The notes beneath the pieces are model-generated. The model was given only the letters and a program-made list of their open reading frames with translations, ran no database searches and was not told the DNA's origin. A stretch of DNA of 64,000 bases from Eunapius fragilis (Eukaryota; Porifera; Demospongiae; Spongillida; Spongillidae): the NCBI GenBank assembly GCA_963681505.1, contig OY811974.1, positions 8,084,239-8,148,238 on the forward strand, read 5' to 3'. Shown here piece by piece: positions 12,058 to 22,922 of this stretch; positions within the stretch are counted from its first letter, which is position 1, and each line of letters begins with the position of its first letter. The position numbers were made by a program, and so were the translations under genes.

Positions 12058-12353
12058 AAATGGTAGCTTGATATCCCCACCCCCCCATACCGATCAAAAT
12101 CACAAAATTAATAACCAATAGCATTATTTAAAATAATCACTGATTAATTAACGCTTGACCATAATAGATTGGTAATGAATATTACCTCCTTTGCTTCGTC
12201 CAATGTCACAAATGAAACATCTCTAATGTCTGCTGATGGCAATATGTCGGAAATAATTCTTTTCTTGTAACTGTTGAAAGGAAGCTTATTCATGTGGTGT
12301 AAGTTTTGATTGCTCTGACACATGCAGGGTGTCTGCGATATACCGTTAAGTGA
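12058..12353 (+). promoter_or_regulatory. Conserved 5' block of the receptor gene family
   Basis: Shared with copy 1 (minus, about 490-770) and copy 2 (8425-8489 plus 9985-10215). Recognisable pieces are the C run with CATACCGATCAAAATCAC, TGACCATAATAGATTGGTAA, TTTGCTTCGTCCAATGTCAC (it contains a CCAAT box) and GTAAGTTTTGATTGCTCTGA. Conservation across three copies, although introns nearby differ, suggests a promoter and 5' leader. The CCAAT box about 150 bp upstream of the ATG fits this. No TATA box is obvious. Confidence 0.5.
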
Positions 12354-14452
12354 ATGAATAATTCCGAGAACTATGAAGTGACTCTACTTCTTCTAAACCT
12401 ATTACTGACCACCATTGGTAAGCACTTAAATGGACAGTTGCAAAACATAGTATTAGCATTTCACATATTAACTAGTCAGGCTTTTGTATCTGGATATAGA
12501 GTACATTACGTGCAGTATTGTTATCATTGCACTGTTTGGTCTATTATTATCTACTCATATTCATTAGGTGCAGGCAGCATTGTCATTATACCATCTTATG
12601 ACTTTACAACATTTGAGAACAATTCATTGACATTTACCTTCAGTTGTTATGGAAATGGTACATTATTGTTCTGGGCAGTGGATGGGTACACAACTGGTAC
12701 ACCATATGTACTCAGTAAAGGAATACAGAATACACCCTACATTGGTTCACTAGATGGACCTACTGTATCCTCTCAGCTCATTGTTCCCACCACCAAAGCT
12801 AACAGAAACATTACAGTGATCTGTACATTGCTGGACACATCATATCAGGTTCACTCAAGTAATCCAGTGAGGCTCACTCTGCAAGGTTAGATGATACTGT
12901 TATAATTCTTCATAATATAATGTCCAGTATATAGTTTGCATCAAATCCAATCTGGTAACTGATGGCCTGTATGGTAAATAAATGTCAATACTGGACAACA
13001 GTACTTTGATTTACAGTGAGTACCAACCAGTCATTGCCATAGTCTATGCCTTGAGTAGTACATTGATGAAGCAGTCACTAACATGAATCCGAGTAACTTT
13101 CTTTAGCCTGCATGACTTTAAAATGTTGAAGTATATGAGGCTTGTGTGTAAAAGTTGCTTGAGAGTGATCATGTATATCTGGGATACGTTCAGACCCAGA
13201 CTGATTGTCCATTCTTAGGTAAATCTTTCCCTTATTCGTAATATCACATTTCTAGTTCATGATTATGACTATTACTGTGAGATCTGATAGCAAGAGGTAA
13301 GGCATGCTGAGACAAAACCTGCCAGTCTTTGGAACGTATACACACAGTATTAATGTAATATTATTATTACTAATATAAACATAAACTGATGCACTAATGC
13401 ATGGAGTGATGGCCTTTATCACTCACTTTAGTATGTAACCTTACTGTTATTTCTAAGTGTCACTTATGTTTGTATAGGCATACTACCTCCACCACAGCAG
13501 TTCTTGGTTAATTCAACCAACACTACCTTAGTGGTCTCCTGGGTTGCACCACCATCTCTTGAACTTTCAACCCCTCCCACTATATCTCATTATGTACTTG
13601 GTAACAATGTCACCAACATTACAAAGACCATCAGTAATCCACCAGGATGCAGGCCTGCCATGCCTTGTAATTCATCATTAGGTCTTTCAGATCCATCATT
13701 TGTTATACCCTTTGGAAGATATGGAGAGCAGAATGCAACCATCTTGGACTGTAATGGTACAATTCAGTTCATTTTCATTGCTTTTAATGGAGCTGGAAGA
13801 GGAAATTCGACCACATTTATCTTCATACCTCCAAAGAAGTCACTGATTGGTTGGTTTAAAAAAATCATCTGTGGCTGCACTGGTTTGTTTTATGGCATGG
13901 TGTGCAATTTATAATACTGTATTGAGCAGAGGTGTAAATTTATTATGTTTTGCCATGTATATGGTATCTTGACCAACCTGGTATACCGTACTCAGAACTG
14001 CAAGCAATGGTGTCCACACCCACCACCATACATAGGATGAGTACTTTTGGTTCCATGATTACGACTGGTGGCCATAATATTGAGCTATCCACAAATGCAT
14101 TAGGTAAGGCGTCAATGTTAGGAATATAATTAGATGACATGAATTTGTTTTATGTCCATGATCTTGTGTTTGATGTGTGTTTTATTTACTCAGTGTATGG
14201 AACAATATGTGGTGTGGTAGTACTGATGATATCAGCACTTGGAGGTGTAGGTGTATGCATAAGATGTAAGCTTAAAGGTAAGGAGATACCATTGATGTTA
14301 TGTTGTAAGCATTATACATGCCAATAGTGAAAACTAGGAGCACGCAAATAGAACTTGAACAGAACAGTGCATATGAAGGAATAATGAAAATGGCTCCTCC
14401 ATTGAACATACAGAACATGGAGCAATGTCCAGCATATGGAGTGATACGTTGA
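12354..14452 (+). CDS. Single-pass receptor-like protein: signal peptide, Ig, FN3-like, TM, YxxI tail
   Basis: Five exons join in phase 1: 12354-12417, 12568-12885, 13478-13849 (the donor may instead be after 13882), 14194-14277 and 14328-14452, giving about 320 aa. Exon 1 starts at ATG 12354 and encodes MNNSENYEVT then the hydrophobic LLLLNLLLTTI, a signal peptide. Exon 2 is an Ig-like domain with two cysteines (FTFSCYGNG and ITVICTLLD) and a tryptophan (LFWAVDG). Exon 3 resembles a fibronectin type III domain (proline-rich start ILPPPQQF, then TLVVSWVAPP, late NGAGRGNS) and has many N-glycosylation sites. Exon 4 is a membrane span (GTICGVVVLMISALGG) ending in CIRCKLK. Exon 5 is a 40-residue cytoplasmic tail with YEGI and YGVI, like SH2-binding or internalisation signals, and a stop at 14450. 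The last intron is only 50 bp. All junction phases agree, which argues for a real gene. Ligand and function are unknown; the architecture suggests a cell-surface recognition or adhesion protein. Copies 1 and 2 are broken paralogues. Confidence 0.8.
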
Positions 14453-14734
14453 CTTAGCTTTTGTTAATTCATTTTTTCTGATTTCTGTCAACCTAAGCTG
14501 TACAAGTACTTCTCATGACCATGTGTTTACATATGTTACTTTCACCATACCTGTAATGCCCATCTAATTAAACATTAATACTTGGCTTGGAAAGAACAGT
14601 GTGTGGGCATCAATAGAAATTGGATGATTTGTTAAGTCTTCAAATTAATTAGATTTACAACTTAGTTGGGGTGTGCAATAAATAGGGTAGTCACAAAGCA
14701 TTTTATTGTAAGGAATGGCTATGTCAAAAAACAT
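14453..14734. other. 3' flank of receptor gene
   Basis: Non-coding. AATTAAACATTAATAC near 14565 and GTGCAATAAATAGGG near 14674 contain the only polyadenylation-like signals; the second (AATAAA) is the better candidate for the receptor transcript. Confidence 0.4.
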
Positions 14735-14815
14735 TCTTTAGTTAGACATAGGATTTGAAGGTAATGGTGGTGTAAAAAGCAAGGCTATACTGATGTGTCT
14801 GACGCTCCGTTTGGT
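14735..14815. mobile_element. MITE family F, single-arm fragment
   Basis: TAGGATTTGAAGGTAATGGT followed by GGTGTAAAAAGCAAGG is the left arm of family F. The second arm is missing and Ty3/Gypsy sequence follows. Confidence 0.65.
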
Positions 14816-14819
14816 TGCC

Positions 14820-15887
14820 AGGTATCTCAAGAGATATAGAAGCTGAAGTAAAGGAGTGCCGAGAATGCAGTAGAAATGCCTCCAAGCCCAGAGGACCAAC
14901 GATTATCCCAAGTACCCATGGCAAAAAGACGGCTCAGACTTGTTCGTCAGGTATTTGCATTTGAAATATTAGTTGATTATTTTTTCGCAATATTTGGAAG
15001 TTGCCAAACTGTCTTCTACCATTTCACCCAGTATAATTGCTGTGCTAAAGCAAGTCTGCCTTCTCTAGATTTGGAGTCCCACAAGTTCTGGTCACAGACA
15101 TTAGACCTCAGTTTTTCTCCCAAGAGATGAAAGAGTTTGCAAAAAACACATGACTGTAAACATGTCACTAGCAGCCCAAGATACCCACAGAGCAACAGAC
15201 AAGAGGAACAAGCAGTCCAAATAGTCAAAAGGTTGCTTAAATACTCTCAAGACCTGTACCTCTCCATCCTGAACCATAATGCCTCACCCATGCCTTGGTG
15301 CTACCTAGCCCCTTTGGAATTGTTGACGGGAAGGAAGCTTCGTACAACAGTGCCACAAATCACCAAACATCTCTGACCTAAGTGGCCCTTCCTCAGAGAT
15401 TTTGAAAACAAAAATAAAACATTCAGGCTGAAACAGATGTGGTACTGTAATAGAATCCATCATGTACGGCCACGTCCAGATCTGGAGGAGGGAACAGATG
15501 TATGGGTGTCACTAGATGGGGACAAAACACCAGGACATATTGTTGACCCTGCCCATGCACCAAGATCATAAGAAATTCCGCCCATGACCCAATGAAGAAC
15601 AAACCCCACAGGACCTCCAGCCTTCCCTACCCCAACCAGAACCGGTGACACAGGCACAGCCTGAAGTCCAATAGCTACGCGTTCCCATACAGGAACTGCT
15701 ATCAAACCTCCCCTGTTACGGAAGGGAAGATGTGATGCATGGGACTGGATGTCACGTGAAGATTCATTAAGAGTTTAATTTGTATTGAGGTGCACGTGTA
15801 TTGAGTGTGAACGACATTGGTGTTGAATTGGAACACATCCTTTGTGTATAATACAGTCGCCTCCTTATCTGTCTCCTTGAAAGCCGT
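14820..15887 (+). mobile_element. Ty3/Gypsy LTR retrotransposon fossil
   Basis: Parts seen: a remnant of the integrase region (about 14820-15380), with a zinc-finger-like start and a later segment whose residues YPQSNRQEEQAVQIVK fit the end of the integrase core; a degenerate tail of the internal region to about 15710; and an LTR-like end starting TGTTACGG at about 15713 after a purine/pyrimidine-rich stretch. The gag, protease and reverse transcriptase parts and the other LTR are not present. The copy is clearly broken, with several breaks over about 1 kb. It is moderately old, though age cannot be set without the partner LTR. LINE-B sequence begins directly at its right side (about 15888). 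Confidence 0.65.
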
Positions 15888-16150
15888 GAGTGACGTGGGC
15901 TCAAATGGACTTTGAACTCATCTGGCTGATATCCCAGTGACCACCTGGGGGTATTAAAGGCTCAGCAGCATTCGATGTCAAAGTAATTTCCCCGCTAAAT
16001 TCCAGTCTTGTATCCGAAGAGGAAGTTACTGCGAGTGTGGCTGCCAGGGCAGCAGAAATGAAGAAGCATAAGGAAAATGCACAAAACTTGGCTGGATGTG
16101 TTCCCTTGCTGTCAAATCATATGGTCTTCCTAATCAAGCGTGGTTCCTGG
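15888..16150 (+). mobile_element. LINE-B derivative, endonuclease part
   Basis: GGTATTAAAGGCTCAGCAGC, TTCGATGTCAAAGTAATTTC and AATTCCAGTCTTGTATCCGA match 32745-32815 and 10490-10560. It encodes the AEFD(V/I) endonuclease segment and the AENAQNLAGCVPLL-like segment. Decayed, with stops. Confidence 0.65.
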
Positions 16151-16749
16151 AATAATGGTACAATGATGATTTCAGCACACGCTAAACATTTTAGAAAGAA
16201 TAAGTAAACATCTAGTAAATAAACTGCAGGTAGTAAAACATAGCAGTAAGCAAGTCTAACTGCAAACAGTTATCAAGCCATGCAGTACTGAATGCAATAA
16301 GTAGCACACAGGCCAGTATCAACAATGTTCCAGCACATACACGTCAAGGTTATGGTACAAGCAACTCTCACATCAGCACTTTCACATGTTCGCATATCAG
16401 CACAAATGATTACATTCACAAAATGGTTGTAAAATCTGTTAACTTTCTTAGCGAAGTAATATAATGATTCACTGTGAGTAAAGACTGGATGGCATCGATA
16501 GCGTTTGCAAAGAACTAATGGTTTCTACAAATTCTTGAGAATCTAATTATTTTGTGACGATATGCAAATGTGTGAAATTGCTACTGTACCAGTGGTTGCC
16601 TAACTGAAGGCTTAATGGCTGACCTCAGACAGGTTACAGGCCATCACAATGAAGGAGAGGCACAAATTGAAATGATAATAATGTCAAGACAACAACTAAG
16701 TTTTAACACCATAAAACACTGGATCTGCTGGGTGTAAAGATATTGCTTT
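16151..16749. other. Non-coding upstream of coiled-coil gene
   Basis: No exon, repeat or element recognised in this 600 bp. It is either an intron or the promoter-proximal region of the gene that follows. Confidence 0.5.
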
Positions 16750-16763
16750 GTTGCCATAGCAAC
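16750..16763. promoter_or_regulatory. Perfect X-box-like (RFX) palindrome
   Basis: GTTGCCATAGCAAC matches the RFX X-box consensus (two half sites GTTGCC and its complement around AT). It lies 22 bp before the exon at 16785 and 65 bp before the first in-frame ATG in that exon (16815). X-boxes close to start codons mark ciliary genes in many animals. If the exon is instead internal, the motif is intronic and may be chance. Confidence 0.5.
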
Positions 16764-16784
16764 ATCATTGACCATTCATTTCAG

Positions 16785-16888
16785 GTTACCCCTGACCCCA
16801 CTGCTGTCCCTGCTATGCTGGCTGCTGTGCACCTATTCCAGCTGGCCTTCAACGTCATCTCCCTTCAGAAGGTTTGTGCCTTGCCTTC

Positions 16889-16957
<69 letters not shown>

Positions 16958-19819
16958 ACATCAGGAGAGGGCTTGTGTTTTATTCCCTACTCATGGATGC
17001 ATACTTTTATGATGAATTGCAGTGTAGAGGGACGGGGATGGGAGTTTATTCTTTTTTTCACTTATAACTATATTCCACTAACTTCCATTTCTTCCTTTTC
17101 ATTTCATCTCTCTGCCCTCCCCCCAAATGCTCCCTTCCATGTGTTCAGTACCTCTCAGAGGAATGTGATGTGTCTAGCCTGTCAGAGTTCAAGGTTGCCA
17201 TGGAGAACAGGGTGAAGATCAGAGCACAGCTGGTTCAGGAGCTTATGAAGAAACGTAATATATGATATGGTGCATGTTGCCAGCCTCTTGTACTTAGCCT
17301 ATGTGTCAGCCTCTTGTACTTAGCCTATGTGTTAGCCTCTTGTACTTAGCCTATGTGTCAGCCTCTTGTACTTAGCCTATGTGTCAGCCTCCTGTACTTA
17401 GCCTATGTGTCAGCCTCTTGTACTTAGCCTATGTGTCAGCCTCTTGTACTTAGCCTATGTGTTAGCCTCTTGTACTTAGCCTATGTGTCAGCCTCTTGTA
17501 CTTAGCCTATGTGTCAGCCTCCTGTACTTAGCCTATGTGTCAGCCTCTTGTACTTAGCCTATGTGTCAGCCTCTTGTACTTAGCCTATGTGTCAGCCTCT
17601 TGTACTTAGCCTATGTGTCAGCCTCTTGTACTTAGCCTATGTGTTAGCCTCTTGTACTTAGCCTATGTGTCAGCCACTTGTACTTAGCCTATGTGTCAGC
17701 CTCTTGTACTTAGCCTATGTGTTAGCCTCTTGTACTTAGCCTATGTGTCAGCCTCTTGTACTTAGCCTATGTGTCAGCCTCTTGTACTTAGCCTATGTGT
17801 CAGCCTCTTGTACTTAGCCTATGTGTCAGCCTCTTGTACTTAGCCTATGTGTCAGCCACTTGTACTTAGCCTATGTGCCAGCCTCTTGTACTTAGCCTAT
17901 GTGTCAGCCTCTTGTACTTAGCCTATGTGTCAGCCTCTTGTACTTAGCCTATGTGTCAGGCTCTTGTACTTAGCCTCTTGTTCATACATGTACATGTACA
18001 TGTGTAGCATGTCCGTTTAATTGGCCACTAGAACTGTGTTATACTTCCCTCCCCTCCCCTCTCCCCCTCCCTCCACCTCAGAGAACAGCTTCAGGGCTCA
18101 CCTGTGTGCCCAAGAGCAGGAGCTGGCAGAGCTGAGGGAAAGTGTCAAGGACCTCAGAGATGTCAAGTGTGTCAAAGAGAGGACCAGCCGTGAGGCACAG
18201 AAGCTGAAGGTCATTGTCTCTTCCCAAGAAGAGCAGGTTAGAGCAAGTAGCCATGCAATAGGTAGCATCTAGTGAGGCTGGGATGGGAATATACTGTAAC
18301 TTCCAGAGCTCAGCAAATGAGTGTGTGTGTGTGTGTGGGGGGTACATATTAGTTATTGAACGTCAAAATATAAATAGCAATTAACTGAGCCATATCCAAA
18401 GGTAATCAATAACCTCCAATGGCTGAGGCCCTGGGTTTGAGTGGATGTGTATTTATAGAGAATGGCTGATGGTGCATGCAACGTGAGTAGACAAGTACAA
18501 CTTAGAACTTTGAAGCAGTTTCTTTTGTCTCAATGGTTGCTGACTATATTTGCTCTTGTTGGTGTTGTCTCTCACACAGTTGACGGCCCTCAGGGCAAAC
18601 ATGGAGTCAGTGAAGGCTGAACGTGCCTTGAAGAACTCTGAGCTGAACAAGATGGCCGATGAGCTAGCGGAGATGACCAAACAGAAGGACATCCTTCTGA
18701 GGACCACTGACCAGTACGAACATGACAACAGAGATCTTCAGAGTCAGGTAGCAACGGTATGTGTCTGTGTGTGTATGTGTGTGCATGTGTGTGCACCTGT
18801 GTATGACAGTGGTACAGGAACTGATGACCTCATCAGGTGTGAGACATGATTATTGAGTGTTGCTATGGACTACATGAACTGTAAATGTGTTTTTGCTGAC
18901 TTTTTAAAATTCATGATTATGCTCCCCTACCACCTATCAATTCAATATTGGTGCAGCATACATGTACATATTTAGGTGAAGTTGGCCACACCTCCTCAGA
19001 GGAAACCGTTAAATAAGGGAAATAACTGCCATAGTCTATGAACCCCACCAGCATGCTCACAATTACAGTGGTGTTATATCTGCTAATGTTTTTGCACAAT
19101 AAGCCTAACAGTCTGATTCCTTATGTGTCTACAGATCACATGCTCTTACATCACATGAGAGATGCAGCTGCACATTTCCCCACACACCCCTAAGTTCCCA
19201 CATTATCATCCTTATCCATCTACAACCTCATGAACTGTAACTAGGCAACACATACATACAACCTGTGATTTTCCGTCTAGTAAACTTGTTCCCCAAAGGA
19301 CATGCAAATCTATTTATCTCTGAAAGATAGTCATCTACACCATAGCTGTTAGCAGTAATATTTTAATTTCATCTCTGTACATTGCACTGTCACAAGCCAC
19401 ACCCATTTTATTGTGCCACACCTCCCCCTGGCCACGCCCAGCTCCGTGCAGAGCGCCAGGTGCAGCTGCAGGAGAAGGAAACCATACAGAAGACCATGTG
19501 CGGCTTTGTGAGCAAGGAGAGGGAGAAGCATGAGCAGATGAACCGCAAGATGGAGAGGGACCTGGAGGCCAAGTCAGAGAAGCTACGGCAGGTAAAGGAG
19601 TTAATAAGAAACTCCCCCTGCCCAACGTGGACACCTTTTAAGGAGAAGAATGCGTGCGAAGAGGAGGATTTGCAGCACCAGAAGGATACAGAGCAAGTCC
19701 AGATGGAGCAACAGCCGATAGCCAGTGGGGGGGTGAGTGTATGTAGCCAGTGGGAGGTGAGTGTGTGTAGCCAGTGGGGGGGGGGGGGGGTGAGTGTGTG
19801 TAGCCAAATGGGGGGGTGA
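16785..19819 (+). CDS. Multi-exon coiled-coil protein, not recognised
   Basis: Five exons have consistent phases: 16785-16871 (VTPDPTAVPAMLAAVHLF), 17149-17254 (YLSEECDVSSLSEFKVAMEN), 18082-18236 (HLCAQEQELAELRESVKDLR), 18580-18747 or 18756 (LTALRANMESVKAERALKNS) and 19442-19591 (LRAERQVQLQEKETIQKTMC). A sixth starts at 19643 behind a 51-bp intron. That intron is also open in frame (RNSPCPTWTPFK) and may be retained. From exon 3 on, the protein is a charged heptad-rich coiled coil. GC content and CpG use are higher than in neighbouring DNA, as for a conserved exon set. The last exon runs into a G-rich minisatellite and, read through, ends at 19819. Exons 5' of 16785 are not seen; alternatively translation starts at ATG 16815. 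The X-box upstream hints at a ciliary or centrosomal role, but I do not recognise the family. Confidence 0.65.
16891..16952. repeat. (GT)n microsatellite in intron
   Basis: About 31 uninterrupted GT units directly after the donor of the exon ending at 16871. Confidence 0.95.
17278..17978. repeat. 26-bp minisatellite, about 27 copies, intronic
   Basis: Unit CAGCCTCTTGTACTTAGCCT plus ATGTGT, repeated head to tail with very few substitutions (T/C at the first position of CAGCC, occasional CACTTG or CTCCTG). It lies between the exons ending at 17254 and starting at 18082. The homogeneity indicates recent expansion. Confidence 0.95.
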
Positions 19820-20070
19820 GTGTGTAGCTAGTGGGGGTGTGAGTGTGTGTAGCCAGTGGGGGGTGAGTGTGTGTAGCTACTGGGAGGGGGGTGAGTGTGT
19901 GTAGCCACTGGGGGGGGGGGGGGGGGGAGTGTGTAGCCAGTGGGGGGTGAGTGTGTGTCGCCAGTAGGGAGGTGAGTGTGTATTGCCAGTAGGGAGGTGA
20001 GTGTGTATAGCCAGTGGGAAGTGAGTGTGTGTAGCCAGTGGGGGTGAGTGTGTGTAGCCAGTGGGGGTAG
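19725..20070. repeat. G-rich ~26-30-bp minisatellite containing repeated splice-donor motif
   Basis: About 13 units of the form GTAGCCAGTGGGGGGTGAGT followed by GTGT, with variable G runs (up to 17 G). Each unit contains GGTGAGT, a consensus 5' splice site. It begins inside the last visible exon of the coiled-coil gene (IASGG). Confidence 0.9.
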
Positions 20071-20144
20071 CACAAGATACAAGATTATTAATCCACTACT
20101 TAATGTGATTCTTAAGAAAGTAGTCAGATATAGATATATTTTAT

Positions 20145-20310
20145 TGCTTGTAAATAAATATTAGGATTAGATTATTGTGGGCGGCTACATGTACATGTGT
20201 ATGTAAACATCCTTTGACCTGTGCTATGTACCAGACAATACCAAATAAACACATGCATGTAACGAGCTGTCATTGTACAGAGTGCATGTATGTCTAATAA
20301 ATAAATGTTT
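20145..20310 (+). terminator. Probable polyadenylation region of the coiled-coil gene
   Basis: Several AATAAA hexamers occur in a short interval (about 20153, 20245, 20299 and 20303) just downstream of the last open frame, in AT-rich DNA. Confidence 0.4.
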
Positions 20311-21685
20311 CCAAATGTTCCCCCAAGAAATGATCTCTGAGCTTTGTTTTCTTGAGCTGTTCTTGCGATGAGGCCTCTTTGTGTTCCTCATTTGAACTGA
20401 TCCATGGTAGTCATTTTTCTAGAATGGTTCATCAGGACTATTTGCTTGAACCACTTAGATCACGTTACATCATAGGATCATACTATCAATTTGTACTTGT
20501 GCTTACTTTGGGTGTTCTAAGCTGGTGTCAGACTGACATGTGTACTATGGTGCCGCTGATGGACCAATGAGTGCAGAGATGACCATCTGTAGCTTGTACA
20601 GTGTTACCATTTGAGGGCTTTACTGCACTCTTTAAAGTGCAGCACCTTCTCTTTACCGTCTCCTCCAGCCAAGGTCACTAGAGTGTCCAGATGGGAGACT
20701 AGACATTTATTTTTGTATTGGTAAGCAGGCACGACTGGCTAGCTGTGGCATGGTACAAGGCAACTCTCCTTGTTTCTGGGTGTATTGATCGACATTGCGG
20801 TATAACAAATGGCTCAGCAGAAATAAATGACTCAACAGAAATAAATTAATTGTGTATATCATTCATATAATTAATAATAATAAATGTTTTTTTTTCATTA
20901 TTGATGATAGAATTAGTATGGATACAAATGCAGATATTATATACATGTACTTCTATACATATCATTAGTACTTTAAACAAAGTGATTGGCTAGAGGCAGC
21001 TGCCAGTGTGAGATGTGACGAATGGTGATTGTTTGGCAGTAAATAGCGCAGGTGTATGAAGCGATTTCGACATTTGGTAACTAAAGCCATTACCTACACA
21101 TATGGACAACAGTCTACTCTGTCGTATGTAGCACAACACACACACAACATATGCACACATTGACTGTGAACACCACTCAGACCTGCATGAGCATGCAGAC
21201 AGCTTGAAGTGGTAACATGAAGGCATGGAATCAGCCAGTGGAGTACAAGTGAGTAATGGGTGACAGCACCCCCTGTTCCACCTGTTCCACCTGTTCCACC
21301 TGGTCACAGTGACAAGACACCTAACCCTCCATGATCCATTTCTTGGAAAGAATTTGGTCACGTCACGCAAGCATGTACAGGGTAGCGGAATTTGGGAATA
21401 TATGTAATGATGTGGGCGTGGCTGGTCAAGTTCTACACACCATGGCCAGTTCATGATCAGTGTATTCAATACACCAGTCCAGTAATGTAACACACTTGTC
21501 CAGTACATGGAGTATATGTTTTGCTAGAAGGCAGCAAGACATAGAGCATGTTTAATCATACTTCTTCCACCCTGATAGTTTGTACATGTGCACGTTCTTG
21601 TGATGTGTTATTACGTTACAATACAATTCATATACTTAAAAGACGTGTGACCTCATCCACTCCTCTACATGTATATAACCGGCAG
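20311..21685. other. Non-coding stretch
   Basis: No convincing exon. Small ORFs at 20352-20570 (plus) and 20990-21508 (minus) lack any recognisable domain. A 10-bp repeat (TTCCACCTG, four copies) lies at about 21269-21302. Confidence 0.5.
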
Positions 21686-22025
21686 AGATGCCAACTTACG
21701 TAATTTATCCGTGAGACGGAACCTGTTTGTTTTTAAAGCGTTCTGCTATCAAAAAACTCTTATAAGCTATGGGATAGTTACTACCACACATAGTAAAATT
21801 AAAGATAGTTCTTCAAGCAAAACATCCGCGCGCCTCACGGTATTGACATATGACATATCTGATTATTATTTGCACTATAGAGTTTCGTAGCGATCGCATT
21901 GTTATTACTACAACTAAGGGTAGTACATACGCCAGCCTGTCCACATAACGTTGGTGGCTGCGCGCCCGGAGTCGACGTGTAGGTAAGCAGCCTCCGCTGT
22001 GTAGGCGTGTCCTTGGTTAGGTAGT
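21686..22025. repeat. Dispersed repeat related to 5384-5640 and 2045-2270
   Basis: Contains the family G MITE interior (AAAGCGTTCTGCTATCAAAA), then the CAACTAAGGGTAGTACATAC and GTCGACGTGTA blocks of the 1.7-7.9 kb duplication, fused with internal losses. Confidence 0.7.
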
Positions 22026-22922
22026 TTGATTTTTTTTTGAAATTGGGATTTAATATATCGTTGGAAAGAGCGAAAAATCTACATCCCAAGGATACCTTAT
22101 ATTCATGGTGATGCGTTTCGTTGCGAGCACCACGCTATTCGAAAGATCACAAATGAAATGATCGCGAATGTACGTGGGTACGCAAAACAGAAACTGTCCC
22201 GGTTGAGTTTATAATCAGTATAGAGATATAAATAAGTGTGCAGCCTGAACCAAAACTTTAATTCGCTTCAATAAGTAACAAACACTTACCATTGGTCATG
22301 ATAAGAAGAAAGGTTATTCATCAAATAGTACACATATAACTATATGTACTGAGTGGTTAGAATTATGGTACTAACTGATATAAATCTAACTGCTAGTACA
22401 ATTTTTAATGCGAAGTTGACATAAGAAACATATCAAAAACACCACACTATGTACAATACATGTACAAATAGATTCATGTATTCAGTTCACTTATCCCCAT
22501 CTTCTTCAACTTCCAATGGGTTACAATGACTTTAGGAATTTTGGCATTGTAAAAGGTTTCACACAAACTACATGCCCATTATCAGAGTACGTTCTTCTAC
22601 CAAAGATGTAAATGTAGACACCATATATCTGAAAAAACATTTAATATTGTAGTTAGGTAGGAAATAATCTTGTTTCTCTACAACTTTTTTCCCAATACTT
22701 CTCCTAAATGTATCCTTATTCTTCTGATTCTTAACTTTTTGTCCAGCATACCTGACCTGTGTTTTGCAAAATTTCTTGCTGTTCATGATTTAGTTGGAAC
22801 ACGGTCGATAATAGCTATCTTACGCGTCAGCAAGCGCGCAAAGCCAGCTGCTACACTTCGTTGGCCCACGGAACGAGCAGATAGCTAAGCGAGCTTTGTT
22901 CAATGTAGACGCTGTAATTAGT
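22026..22922. other. Mostly non-coding; possible exon fragments
   Basis: A 72-codon minus-strand frame (22568-22786) is lysine-rich at its start (KVKNQKNKDTFRRS). It could be a transposase tail, but has no diagnostic motif. Nothing else recognised. Confidence 0.35.

Noticed and set aside
17278-17978. Considered as a CRISPR-like or satellite-borne regulatory array
   Set aside because: Units are contiguous without unique spacers, so it is a plain minisatellite; the context is an animal intron.
20990-21508. 172-codon minus-strand ORF
   Set aside because: No recognisable domain, contains a short tandem repeat (NRWNRWNR), no supporting splice or start context.
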